Origin: UBA5704 sp036264355
Lineage (GTDB): Bacteria; Acidobacteriota; Thermoanaerobaculia; Multivoradales; UBA5704
Direction of reading: 5' to 3'
DNA length: 24,165 bases
Assembly (NCBI GenBank): GCA_036264355.1
Contig: DATARD010000406.1
Span: 1-24,165 of the forward strand
Shown here: in pieces, positions 1 through 9,300 of the stretch
Position numbering within the stretch: the first letter of the stretch is position 1
Layout of the letters: each line of letters starts with the position of its first letter
Program-made: the position numbers and the translations under genes
Notes under the pieces: generated by a model
Seen by the model: only the letters and a program-made list of their open reading frames with translations
Database searches by the model: none
Told to the model about the DNA's origin: nothing

Positions 1-198
1 GTGCAGCACGAGCTGTCGCTGATCATCGAGCGGTACGGGATGCCGGAGGCGCTGCGCCGGGGCGGCGCGATCGAGATCGGCAGGCGGGCGATCCGGATCG
101 CCGCGGGTGCGTCGCATCAGCAGATCGGCAGGGAGATCGCCCAGGGGATCGCGGGCGATTGGTATGGAGCCCCTTTGGGGAAGCGAGGTGAACGATGA
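1..198 (+). CDS. 3' end of an unidentified tail-cluster protein (partial)
   Basis: The reading frame is open from the first base and ends at the TGA at 196-198, so this is very probably the C-terminal 65 residues of a longer gene that starts before the window; the GTG at base 1 need not be the start. The visible part is Arg/Ile/Gly-rich and looks alpha-helical, with no motif I recognise. Its stop overlaps the next start in an ATGA junction (195-198), so it is co-transcribed and probably translationally coupled with the Afp7-like baseplate gene. Position suggests a small tail or baseplate assembly protein, but no function can be given from sequence. Confidence 0.5.
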   Translation: MQHELSLIIERYGMPEALRRGGAIEIGRRAIRIAAGASHQQIGREIAQGIAGDWYGAPLGKRGER

Positions 199-908
199 GC
201 AATGCAAATCCGACGGCGCCTTCGAGCTCGGACGTGGTGGCGCCCTCTTCGGACGTCCTGTCGACGACCGCGACGCCGTCGCCGCCCTGGTCGACGCCGT
301 GGATTTCGGGAGCGCTGGTGCGGATCAACCCGTCCAGCGTGCTCGACAAGTCGCTGGTGGTGTTCCAATACAATCCCGAGACGCTGACCCGTTCGCTCAA
401 GCCGAATTACTACGCCAAGGACAGCCGGGACCTGCTGGCCGGGCCGGCGAAGCAGACGATCACTCTCACGATCCAACTGGAGGGCTCGGACAAGGCGTGG
501 AACTCGCTGGTCGGTGTGCTCCCCACGCTGGCGGGGTTGGAGATGATGGTCAACCCGTCGGTCCTCGATCTGGGGAAATACGAGACGAACATGACCACCG
601 GCAAAATGCAGGCGATACCGCCACCGGCGCCGCGCATCATTTTCGTCTGGGGCGCGGGCCGGATTCTGCCGGTGTTCGTCGAATCGCTCACGATCAAGGA
701 GAAGATGTTCAATTCCCTGTTGACACCGATGATGGCCGAGGCCGATCTCACGTTGGAAGTCTGTCCCTTCGACGAGGCGGGCGACACGGATCTTACGCTG
801 CTGACGGTCAATCTCGGGGTCGTCCAGGCGCTGTCGGTCCTCAACACGGCCGAAGCGCTGCTGTCGCTCGGCTCGCAGATCGCGTCGGCGGTGCAGGCGC
901 TCACCTAG
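195..908 (+). CDS. Afp7-like CIS tube/baseplate adaptor protein
   Basis: A 237-residue protein resembling the contractile injection system tube protein family (Afp7/gp53-like), which sits between the inner tube and the baseplate hub. After a Ser/Ala/Pro-rich leader of about 30 residues comes the family's typical opening, with FQYNPETLTRSLKP at about residues 57-70, followed by a beta-rich region containing TITLTIQLEG and, around 145-185, a strand-rich stretch ending LTLEVCPFDE. Many relatives carry a C-terminal LysM domain that staples the hub; here the C-terminus is a short helical tail and I see no LysM repeat. The ATG at 195 is supported by GAGGTG just upstream and by the ATGA overlap with the preceding gene. 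Family assignment is by recognised motif and gene order, not by a search. Confidence 0.7.
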   Translation: MSNANPTAPSSSDVVAPSSDVLSTTATPSPPWSTPWISGALVRINPSSVLDKSLVVFQYNPETLTRSLKPNYYAKDSRDLLAGPAKQTITLTIQLEGSDKAWNSLVGVLPTLAGLEMMVNPSVLDLGKYETNMTTGKMQAIPPPAPRIIFVWGAGRILPVFVESLTIKEKMFNSLLTPMMAEADLTLEVCPFDEAGDTDLTLLTVNLGVVQALSVLNTAEALLSLGSQIASAVQALT

Positions 909-919
909 GAACAACGAAA

Positions 920-1198
920 ATGTTCGGCAAAACGAGTCGCTATTTCGAGCTTCCCGAGCACGTATGGGTCGGCCCCGACGGACGGGAGGTGACCTACAAG
1001 AGCCGCCGGTTCCTGCCGCGTGACGTGCGCCTCGGAGGTGTCACCGCGGTGGCGCAGAGCGAGCGTCTGGACCTGGTGGCGTTCCGTGTCCTGCGCCAGC
1101 CGGACCAGTTCTGGCGCCTGTGCGACGCCAATGCGGCGATGAGCCCTTTCGATCTGGTGGAGCCGAGCGGTCAGGTGCTGCGGCTTCCGGAGACTTGA
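920..1198 (+). CDS. Small gpX-like baseplate protein
   Basis: A 92-residue protein that resembles phage tail protein X. The C-terminal half has the LysM-like pattern of that family: DQFWRLCDANAAMSPFDLVE followed by GQVLRLPE, that is, a residency or neighbour step, an Asn, then a 'G-x-x-L-x-lP' ending. Protein X helps assemble the hub in P2-like tails, and the gene sits exactly where expected, immediately before the gpD-like hub. The ATG at 920 is preceded by AGGAA at 907-911. It lies 11 bases after the Afp7-like gene and 4 bases before the next start. It may supply the LysM-like function that the upstream Afp7-like protein appears to lack; this is inference. Confidence 0.6.
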   Translation: MFGKTSRYFELPEHVWVGPDGREVTYKSRRFLPRDVRLGGVTAVAQSERLDLVAFRVLRQPDQFWRLCDANAAMSPFDLVEPSGQVLRLPET

Positions 1199-1202
1199 GC
1201 GC

Positions 1203-2420
1203 GTGGCAGATCCCGTCCAGACGTTCGTCCAGCTTCTGATGGGCAGTCCGACGCCGTCGTCGGCGCCGCTGGCGCTGCGCAAGTTGCTGCGCACCATCGA
1301 GGTCATCCAGAGCAGCCGTTGCCCTTCCGGGTTCCGGATGACCTTCAGCGCCCCGCGCTACGATGCGACCGATCTGACCGGCACCGAATACCCCGCGCTC
1401 GACACCGATCTGCTGGACCCTTTCGTCCGTGTCCAGGTGACGGTGCAGCCATCGACCAGCACCACGGCGACCGTGTTGATGGACGGCTTCATCACCCGTC
1501 AGGAAGTGGTGGTGGGGCAGGAGGGGACGACGGTCACGGTGATCGGCGAAGACGTGAGCGTCATGATGGATCTCATCGAGATTTCCGCCCAGTTCCAGAA
1601 CACGGCGGACTCGGCCATCGTGAAGCAGATCCTCGGCAACTACAGCTCGCTGGGCGTCACGCTGAGCGTGACGGTGCCGACGGGGGAGTCGGCGCCGGCG
1701 AACTGGGTGCCGCAGCAGAACTGCACCGACCGGTATCTGATCCAGATGCTCGCCGCGCGGCACGGCTTCCTTTTTTATGTCCTGCCGGGCTCCTCGGCCG
1801 GCACGAATACGGCCTACTGGGGACCGCCGGTGACGACCGGCACCTCGCAGAAGGCGCTCACCATCAACATGAGCCGGGCCGACAACCTGACCTCGCTCAC
1901 CATGACCTATGACGCGCTGGCTCCGACGATCACATACGGCAGTGTGCTCGACCTGACGAAGAACCCGGCCGCCGCGGTGCCGATCGCCGTCGGCAGCGCC
2001 AACCCGCTCCTGAACCTCGCCCAGACCGGCCCCATCCCGTCGGCGGTGAGCAGCGTGGCGACGACGCCGTCGACCTTCACCACGCAGCTTTCCACGCTGA
2101 CCACTCGTGGCACGCTCTTCCTGCACCCCGGATTGAGCGCCATCGATGCGCAAAACCTGGCGCAGGCGAAGACCAACCGCTCGGCGCAGGAGGTGGTGGT
2201 GATCGAAGGCGAGGTCGAGACCGCCCAGTACGGCGCGATTCTCCAGACGGCCGGATTGGTCGACCTCCGCGGTGTCGGCACCCGGTACGACGGCACCTAT
2301 TTCGTCAAGCAGGTCAATCACAACTTCACCTTTGAAAAGAACGGCCTGCGCTACCTCCAGAAATTTGTGCTGGTCCGTGAGGGGTTCGACTCCAAGATTC
2401 AAGCAGTGACCGACTACTGA
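1203..2420 (+). CDS. gpD-like tail hub protein (phage late control D family)
   Basis: A 405-residue protein of the gpD/gp27-like hub family, which forms the trimeric ring that joins the tail tube to the spike. The N-terminal half has the typical split barrel pattern (GFRMTFSAPRYDATD, then strands leading to VLMDGFITRQEVVVG and TVTVIGEDVSVMMDLIE). Around residues 137-200 is the gpD hallmark region: AIVKQILGNY, a Trp-containing linker, then DRYLIQMLAARHGFLFYV. The C-terminus (FVKQVNHNFTFEKNGLRYLQKFVLVRE) matches the end of hub proteins in eCIS clusters. The start is a GTG at 1203 with GGAG at 1188-1191; the first in-frame ATG would cut into the conserved N-terminus. It is followed after 17 bases by the spike gene, its expected partner. 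Confidence 0.8.
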   Translation: MADPVQTFVQLLMGSPTPSSAPLALRKLLRTIEVIQSSRCPSGFRMTFSAPRYDATDLTGTEYPALDTDLLDPFVRVQVTVQPSTSTTATVLMDGFITRQEVVVGQEGTTVTVIGEDVSVMMDLIEISAQFQNTADSAIVKQILGNYSSLGVTLSVTVPTGESAPANWVPQQNCTDRYLIQMLAARHGFLFYVLPGSSAGTNTAYWGPPVTTGTSQKALTINMSRADNLTSLTMTYDALAPTITYGSVLDLTKNPAAAVPIAVGSANPLLNLAQTGPIPSAVSSVATTPSTFTTQLSTLTTRGTLFLHPGLSAIDAQNLAQAKTNRSAQEVVVIEGEVETAQYGAILQTAGLVDLRGVGTRYDGTYFVKQVNHNFTFEKNGLRYLQKFVLVREGFDSKIQAVTDY

Positions 2421-2437
2421 CGAGGAATGAGACGGCA

Positions 2438-3364
2438 ATGATCAGAGATCCGCTGGACACGATGAACGACCCTGCACGGCGCCATGAGGGGCGCTACTTT
2501 GGCAAGTACCGCGGTCTGGTGAAGGACAACAAGGACCCCTTGAAGATCGGCCGCGTGCAGGCGACGGTGCCGTCGGTGCCCGGCATGACGCTCAACTGGG
2601 CCCTCCCCTGCGTGCCGTATGCCGGCCAACAGGTGGGTTTCTACACCATCCCGCCGATCGGCGCCCTGGTGTGGATCGAGTTCGAGGGCGGCGATCCGAC
2701 CTATCCGATCTGGAGCGGCTGCTTCTGGAACCCCGGCTCCCCAAGCGACGTGCCGACGGAAGTGGGCACCAACAACGAAGATCCGTCGCAGGTGAAGGTG
2801 TTCAAGACGCGCGTCGTGAGCCTGTGGGTGGACGACACGAACCAGAAGGGCCAGGTGCAGATGATCTACAAGGATCCCACGCTGTCGGACCCGATCACGG
2901 TGACGGTGGTCATGAGCTCGGCGGGCCTCGCCGTGTCGGTCAACGGGAGCAAGGGGACGAGCACGTTCAACATGACGCCCCAGGCCATCAACACCAGCAG
3001 CGAAACGCTGGGGACCACGACGACCAAGGACACCACCATCACGGCACAGGGTCAGCTCACCGCCACCATCACCAACGACATCGCGGTGACGTCGAGCAGC
3101 GGCAAGCTCACCGGCTCGGCGAGCGGCGACATCAGCCTGACCTCGTCGACCGGCGGTTTCAGCGTCACCGCGAGCGCCGGCGACGCCTCGTTCACGGTGA
3201 AGGGCGCATCGGTCACCGCCTCCACGAGCTTTTCGGTGACCGCCGGCAGCTCCGCTTCGATCACCGGGACGTCGAGCGTGTCGATCACCTCGGTGTCGAC
3301 CAAGGTGTCGGGCGCGACGTCGCTCTCCCTGGGCGGGGCTTCGATCAGTTTCATGCCGGCCTGA
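2438..3364 (+). CDS. gp5/VgrG-like baseplate spike with OB fold and beta-helical tail
   Basis: A 308-residue spike protein. Residues about 20-105 are a gp5-type OB-fold (phage baseplate assembly protein V family): FGKYRGLVKDNKDPLKIGRV, then PYAGQQVGFYTIPPIGALVWIEFEGGDPTYPIWSGC. Residues about 105-150 are a connector. From about 150 to the end the sequence becomes a Ser/Thr/Gly/Val alternating repeat typical of an intertwined triple beta-helix, the needle that pierces the target membrane. There is no recognisable PAAR tip in the protein. The ATG at 2438 follows GAGGAATGAGA; an in-frame ATG at 2462 is a possible alternative, shortening a non-conserved leader by 8 residues. It follows the hub gene by 17 bases and precedes gp25 by 25. 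Confidence 0.82.
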   Translation: MIRDPLDTMNDPARRHEGRYFGKYRGLVKDNKDPLKIGRVQATVPSVPGMTLNWALPCVPYAGQQVGFYTIPPIGALVWIEFEGGDPTYPIWSGCFWNPGSPSDVPTEVGTNNEDPSQVKVFKTRVVSLWVDDTNQKGQVQMIYKDPTLSDPITVTVVMSSAGLAVSVNGSKGTSTFNMTPQAINTSSETLGTTTTKDTTITAQGQLTATITNDIAVTSSSGKLTGSASGDISLTSSTGGFSVTASAGDASFTVKGASVTASTSFSVTAGSSASITGTSSVSITSVSTKVSGATSLSLGGASISFMPA

Positions 3365-3389
3365 GCCGATTGGAGACAGCGAGGAGACC

Positions 3390-3794
3390 ATGGCGTCGCG
3401 AGCGCAGAACCAAGAGGCCATCGAGGTCGGCTTTCCGTTCAAGATCAACAGCTACGGACGGATCGCCGACCCCGACTACGACCTGCACGTCCAGCAGATG
3501 ATCGAGCTGGTGCTGTTCACCGAGCCCGGCGAGCGGGTGAACCGTCCCGAATTCGGCTGCGGTCTCCTGCGGATCCTCTATGGTCCCGACACCCAGAACG
3601 TGGCGGGCGCGGTGCAGCTCCTGGTCAAGACCGCGCTGCAGCGCTGGATGAGCGACGTGATCCGGGTCACCAAGGTCGACGTCGAGGCGCGGGAGGACGG
3701 CGCGCTCAAGGTGAGCCTCACCTATCTCCTCGTGCGCGACAGCGAGATTCGTGTGGCGGTGTTCGAGCCGCCCGGAGCGCCATGGCGACGCTGA
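3390..3794 (+). CDS. gp25-like baseplate wedge protein
   Basis: A 134-residue protein of the gp25/gpW family, the small wedge component that nucleates sheath polymerisation on the baseplate of contractile machines. The family signature is clear: the FTEPGERVNRPEFGCGL stretch at about residues 45-62, containing the near-invariant EPGER loop and the PEFG motif, preceded by IGFPFKI-like VGFPFKINSYGRI. Length is normal for the family. GAGGAGACC directly upstream of the ATG supports the start. Its 3' end overlaps the next gene by 13 bases (3782-3794), which indicates coupled translation of the two wedge proteins. Confidence 0.9.
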   Translation: MASRAQNQEAIEVGFPFKINSYGRIADPDYDLHVQQMIELVLFTEPGERVNRPEFGCGLLRILYGPDTQNVAGAVQLLVKTALQRWMSDVIRVTKVDVEAREDGALKVSLTYLLVRDSEIRVAVFEPPGAPWRR

Positions 3795-6328
3795 CTCCGG
3801 TGGCAACGCGGAACCGCGATCAGCGCCGCAAGGTGCTGATGCGGAGCCCGCGTCTCAAGGGTCTCGACTACGTGACCGTGGAGCGGCTGCCGCGGCAGGG
3901 CTCGTCGGGCGGGCAGCTCTGGCGCCTCCACCTGCATTTCGTCCCCTCGGCGGCGGGGGCGAAGAGCGCCGTGCCCGCCGGGATCAACGCGTCGCGCATC
4001 CGCATCCTCCTCGACGGCAAGCCGGCGCCGTTCGTCCATGTGCTGGACGCCCACGCACCGAGCCTCGACGGCGACCCCGGCGCCGTCGAGGTCACGGTGG
4101 AGACCCAGGCCCAGGAAGCCTACGCCCACGATCCGCCGGTGCATACGCTGGAGCTGGTGGAGATGCCGGACGTCGATCCGGTCTTCTCGTCCGCTCCCGT
4201 GGCCTTTCGCTCCGACGAGCCGGCGGCGCGCATGGTGCCGCGATTCTTCCGCGACGCCGTACCGCGGGAGCGTACCGAGATCGACTATCTGGCGAAGGAC
4301 TTCGAGAGCTTTCGCCAATTGATGCTGGAGCGGATGGCGTTCTACATCCCGCAGTGGCAGGAGCGCAATCCGGCGGACCTCGGGGTCACCGTCGTCGAGG
4401 TGCTGGCCTATGCGGCCGACTATCTGAGCTACTACCAGGACGCCGTCGCCACCGAGGCCTATCTCGACACGTCGCGGCGCCGGATCTCGGTGCGCCGGCA
4501 CACCCGCCTGCTCGACTTCCGTCTCGACGAAGGGACCAACGCCCGCGTCTGGGTGCACGTCCAGGTCGCCTACGCGGCGGGCGCCGAGGCCGGCTTCGGC
4601 GAGACCGAGGGCCCGCCGCCCGGCTTCGTGCTGCCGGCGGGGACGCAGCTCTTCACCGTGGCGTCGCGCGTGCCGGCCTGTGTCCTGGCCGGATCGCGGG
4701 AGCATCTGCGGGCCCTGGAGCAGGACCCGATGATCTTTCAGACCATGGTGCCGGTGGTGATCTATCCGGAGCACAACGAGCTCGACGTCTACACCTGGGG
4801 AGCGGAGGACTACACGCTGGCGCGCGGCGCCACGTCGGCGTCGCTGCGCGGCCATTTCGGGCAGCTCGCGGCGGGCGACGTGCTGGTGATCGAAAAACGC
4901 GTCGGACCGGGAGCGGGCGGTGCGGGGGGACGGGCCACCGATCCGCGCGAACGCCAGGCGGTGCGCCTGTCGCGTCCCCCGGTCCTCTCCCGCGATCCGC
5001 TGACCCGGGAGATCGTCACCGAGATCGCCTGGTTCGACGAGGACGCCCTGCGCGCCGACTTCCCGATCTCGCGCACCGTCGGCCGGGTGCGCCAGGAACG
5101 GCTCAGCCTGGTGATCGGCAACATCGTGCTGGCGGACCATGGGGTGACCATCGAGGATCTCCTGCCGGCGGTGCCCGTGCGCGGCGCCTACGATCCGGTC
5201 CTGCCACATGCCGGGCTCACCTTTCGCGTGCCGTTCGACGCCGTGGCGGCGCGCCGTGAAGCGGCGGTCCGCGCCGTGCAGCAGGATGGGTGGGAGGCGG
5301 CGCCGGACGTCGAGCTCTTCGAGGTCCCGGCGCACCTGGCGGCCGGCTCGGTCGAGGAGGCGCGCGCGCGCATCGAGCCGTGGCATCCGCGCTGGCGGCC
5401 GCAGTACGACCTGCTCAACAGCAGCCGTTTCGCCCGCGACTTCGCCGTCGAGGTGGACGATCACGGCCGCGCCCACCTGCGCTTCGGCAACGGCGAGGCC
5501 GGCCGCCGCCCGGCGCCCGGCTCGCGCTTCCTGGCGCGCTACCGGATCGGTCTGGGGCCCGGCGGGAACGTCGGTCCGAGCTCCGTGGGGCATATCGTCC
5601 TCGCCGCGGAGACCCTGCAACAGCTTGCCGAGCGGGACCTGGTGATCGCCGGCGTGCGCAACTATCTGCCCGGCATGGGTGGCAACCGCCAGACGCCGGC
5701 CGCGTCCGCGCAGATCTACGCCCCGGATATCGTCGCCTCCAGGGCCTTTCAGCTCCGCTGCGTCACCGACGAGGACTGCGCGGAGCTCGCGGTGCGCCAT
5801 CCGGAGGTGCTGCGCGCCGTGTCGCGCCGCCGCTGGGCGGGGAGCGCTCACGTCATCCTGCTGTATGTGCAGCGGCGTGGCGGTCTGCCGCTCGACGCCG
5901 CGTTCGAGGCCCGGCTGCGCCGCTACCTGGAGCCCTGCCTGCTCGCCGGCTGGGATCTGGTGATCCGCGAGCCGCTGTACGTGCCGCTCGACATCCAGAT
6001 GACCGTCGTCCTCCAGCCGGGGCTCAAGACGGAGACCGCCTACCAGCGGTTCTTCCAGGAGATCCTGCAGCCGGGGAAGCGGCTGTTCGATCCCGACGAC
6101 CTGACCTTCGGCGAGTCGGTCTACGTGAGCAAGATCACGGCGCTGATCATGAGCGTTCCCGGAGTGGCCGATGTGAAGGCCGACGTCTTCCAGCGCTGGG
6201 GGCAGCCGCCCGGTGACGAGATGGCGGCCGGTCGCATCGCCATCGGGCCGCTGGAGATCGCGCGGCTCGACAACGATCCGGCGGCGCCGCAGCACGGCAC
6301 CTTCAAAGTCAGGATCGAGGAGGGCTGA
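3782..6328 (+). CDS. Baseplate J-like wedge protein (Afp11-type)
   Basis: An 848-residue putative baseplate assembly protein of the large gp6/J type found in eCIS clusters. The conserved N-terminal core, about residues 165-250, contains EIDYLAKDFESFRQLM, then NPADLGVTVVEVLAYAADYLSYYQDAVATEAYL and RRHTRLLDFRLDEG. The J-like domain follows at about 550-610 (VEVDDHGRAHLRFGNGEAG and a GPGGNVGPSSVGHI loop), and the C-terminal part (FGESVYVSKITALIMSVPGVADV) is the wedge dimerisation-type segment. It should form the wedges of the baseplate with the next gene product. The start overlaps the end of gp25 and has GGAG four bases upstream; the stop overlaps the next ATG by one base (6328). Confidence 0.85.
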   Translation: MATLTPVATRNRDQRRKVLMRSPRLKGLDYVTVERLPRQGSSGGQLWRLHLHFVPSAAGAKSAVPAGINASRIRILLDGKPAPFVHVLDAHAPSLDGDPGAVEVTVETQAQEAYAHDPPVHTLELVEMPDVDPVFSSAPVAFRSDEPAARMVPRFFRDAVPRERTEIDYLAKDFESFRQLMLERMAFYIPQWQERNPADLGVTVVEVLAYAADYLSYYQDAVATEAYLDTSRRRISVRRHTRLLDFRLDEGTNARVWVHVQVAYAAGAEAGFGETEGPPPGFVLPAGTQLFTVASRVPACVLAGSREHLRALEQDPMIFQTMVPVVIYPEHNELDVYTWGAEDYTLARGATSASLRGHFGQLAAGDVLVIEKRVGPGAGGAGGRATDPRERQAVRLSRPPVLSRDPLTREIVTEIAWFDEDALRADFPISRTVGRVRQERLSLVIGNIVLADHGVTIEDLLPAVPVRGAYDPVLPHAGLTFRVPFDAVAARREAAVRAVQQDGWEAAPDVELFEVPAHLAAGSVEEARARIEPWHPRWRPQYDLLNSSRFARDFAVEVDDHGRAHLRFGNGEAGRRPAPGSRFLARYRIGLGPGGNVGPSSVGHIVLAAETLQQLAERDLVIAGVRNYLPGMGGNRQTPAASAQIYAPDIVASRAFQLRCVTDEDCAELAVRHPEVLRAVSRRRWAGSAHVILLYVQRRGGLPLDAAFEARLRRYLEPCLLAGWDLVIREPLYVPLDIQMTVVLQPGLKTETAYQRFFQEILQPGKRLFDPDDLTFGESVYVSKITALIMSVPGVADVKADVFQRWGQPPGDEMAAGRIAIGPLEIARLDNDPAAPQHGTFKVRIEEG

Positions 6329-9300
6329 TGGCCCGATTCGCGCGGCCGGTGAACCGCCCCGGGCGGCAGAGCCTGAGCTATCGGGCGGGGACCTACGACG
6401 GGTTCGTGCGCGAGATGCTGGACCGGCTGGTCCTGAGCATGCAGTCCGCCCCCCGCGAGGTGTCCTCCGAGGTCGAGGACCGGCTGAAGCGGGTCATCCG
6501 CATCAACGTCGCCAGCCCGGACGATTGGCTGGTGGCGCTCGTCAAGTCGTGGGCCACGGTGGCCGACGTGCTGACCTTCTACCAGGAGCGGATCATCCAG
6601 GAGGGCTACCTGCGGACCGCTCTCGAAGACCGGTCCGTACACGAGCTGGTGCAGATGATCGGCTACCGCCCGCGCCCCGGCGTCGCCGGCAGCGCCGATC
6701 TGGCGATCAACGTCACCCAGGTGAAGGGGCTGCCGGACGAGATCGAGATGCCGCCCCGGCTGGTGGTGCGCAGCGTGCCGCCGCCCGGCGCCGAGCCGCA
6801 GATCTTCGAGACCATCGAGGGGCTGCGCGCCCGGGCTTCCTGGAACCTCCTGCGGCCGCCGCTGCAGTCCGTGGAGCAGACGCCGGAGCTGACCGGCGCC
6901 GCCACCAGCCTCAAGCTCCTGGGCACCGGCAACGGCCTCTCGACGGGCAGCGCCATCCTCGTGCTGGGCAATCTGGCAGGGCAGCCGGTGCGCATCTTCC
7001 GGCTCCTCACCGGCGTCAAGATCCAGCCCGGCGCTTCCGGCTCGGCGCCGTACACGGAGATCGCCTGGAGTCTGCCGCTCGCCGCCGATCTGCCGCAGGA
7101 GGCGATCAAGGAGCTGGAGGTGCTCGCCTTCCGCCAGCAGTACGGTCTGTTCGGGCAGAACGCGCCGGTGTGGGGAGAGCTGCCGGCGGAGATGCGGCAG
7201 CAGGTGCAGACCGTCGACGGCGGCGTGCTGCTCTCCGGTGACGCCGGCTGGGAGCCGCGCAACCGCGGGCTGCCGGCGAACGCGGTGATTCAATGCCTGG
7301 CGGTCGATGCGGAGGGCAACCTGTTCGCCGGCACGGCGGGCGACGGCATCTACCGTTCGGTGGATGGGGGAGCGACCTGGAAGGCGTCCCGCCGCGGCTT
7401 GCAACAGCTCGACGTGCAGACGGTGATCCCCGGCCCGCACGGCGTCCTTTTTGCCGGCACGCCGGCCGGCGGCGTCTACCGCTCCACCGACCAGGGGGAG
7501 ATCTGGGAGGTGACCTCGTCGCCGGTGGTGATCCATCCCCGCCGCCGCCTGTTCCGCAGCAAGAAGGCGCAGCCGGGGCCGCTGCCGGCGACCACGGTGC
7601 GCACCCTGGCCGCGGTGCGCTGGGGGGACGTCCCGATGCTTTTCGCGGGCACCGACAGCGGCGTCTTCCGGTCGGCCGACGCCGGCCGGAGCTGGCTGGC
7701 CGCCAACCGGGGCCTGCCCGACACCGACGCGGACACCGGCCTCACCGACGTCGTGGTGAGCGCATTGGCGCCGCTGCCGGAGAAGAACCTGATCTACGCC
7801 GGCACGGCGCGCGGCGTCTTCCAATCGACCAACGGCGGCCGCCGCTGGCATCCGGTGAACCGCGGTATCCCGGCCACCGATCCGTTCACCGGCGTGAGCC
7901 TGACGCCGGTCCATCCGCTGGTGGCCTACCGGGAGCGCCAGCACGACACGCTCAACCTCTTCGCCGGCACGGCGCGCGGCCTGTTCCGCTCGACCGACGG
8001 CGGCGACCACTGGCAGCGGGCGGCGCTGCCGGTGGTGGGAGGTAGCGGCGGCATGCCCGAGATCCTCTCCCTGGCGGTCATCGACGACAAGGCCGCCCTG
8101 GTGACGCGGGTGTACGCCGGCCTGCCCGACGGGCTGTGGAGCTCGATCGATCATGGCGTGACCTGGTCTCCCGTCCATCTCGGCGGCGCGCGGCGGGTGG
8201 TCGCGGTGGCCGGCGGACCGGACGGCGCGGCGGTCGTCGCGACGCCGTTCACCGGTTTTTCCCGCGACTGGCCGGACTTCCGCATCCGCGGCCATGAGAT
8301 CGATCTCGACGGCATCGTGCCCAATCTCGCCGCGGGGAGCTGGATCGCGCTCCGCCCGGGAGAGGCATCGGGTGCGACGGCGGTGGGCGTCTACCGCATC
8401 CGCCGGGTCTACACCGTGCTGCGCCGCGACTTTTCGCTCACCGCCACGGTGACGCGCGTCGAGGTCGCCGATCCCGATCCGCTGCTCGCCTCGTTCGACT
8501 TGCGGCAGACCCGTGCCTCTGTGCAGAGCGAGGCTCTCGGCCTGCGCCCGAACATCGTCTTCGCGGTCGTGGCGGCGGTGGGCGTCCTGCGGGCCGAGCT
8601 CCTGACCCTGGGCAGCCGGCGCAAGGTGATCGTCATGGGCCGGACCCTGCCGGAGGCCTTCTCGGGAATCTCGGAGCCGGCCAATCTCGTCGGCGCCCGG
8701 CTCGGCCGCTTGCGCGATCAGCTCTCGGAGGTGAATCCGGCCTCCGAGGTCACCATCCGGTTCTGGCTCGGCGCCCGCGGCGACCGGCTGCCCGACGTGC
8801 AGGAGCGGATGCCCGCCGCCAAGCTGCAGGAGGTCCTCTCGGCGCTCATCGCGCAGGCGCAGTCCGACCACGCGCTCGGCGTGGCGCACACCGAGACCGG
8901 CACCTCCGGCGCCGGCCGGCTGGCGGCGACCCTGGGCTCGTCGAAGCTGTGGAATTCGACCCTCCGGGTCACCCTGGAGATCGAGGTCGCGGGTGATTTC
9001 ACCGGCATGACCCTGCTCGCCGCCGAGCTGGCCGACTGCCTGTCCGTACCCGAGAACGTCAGCCCGCCGGGCGAAGAGCACCCGATCTACGTCGTCCGCC
9101 TGCCGCGGCCGGGCACCCACCCGCTGGTCCTCGACGCCTCGACGCTCCAGGTGTGTGGCAACGTCGTCGCCGCCACCGAGGGGGTCACGGTGGGGCAGGA
9201 GGTGCTCGGCGACGGCGACGCGGCGGCAGCCAACCAGATGTTCGGCCTGGCCCAGCCGCCGGCCTTCGTGCGCGGCGCCGGCGGCCCGCGGTCGACCCTC

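Noticed and set aside
3722..6295. 857-codon open frame on the minus strand
   Set aside because: It lies fully antisense to the baseplate-J gene; its His/Arg/Asp-rich composition is the usual mirror of high-GC codon use, and no domain is recognisable.
7225..8260. BNR repeats considered as a sialidase
   Set aside because: Asp boxes are structural and occur in many propellers; no arginine triad or nucleophilic Tyr/Glu pattern is evident and the domain is embedded in a baseplate protein.
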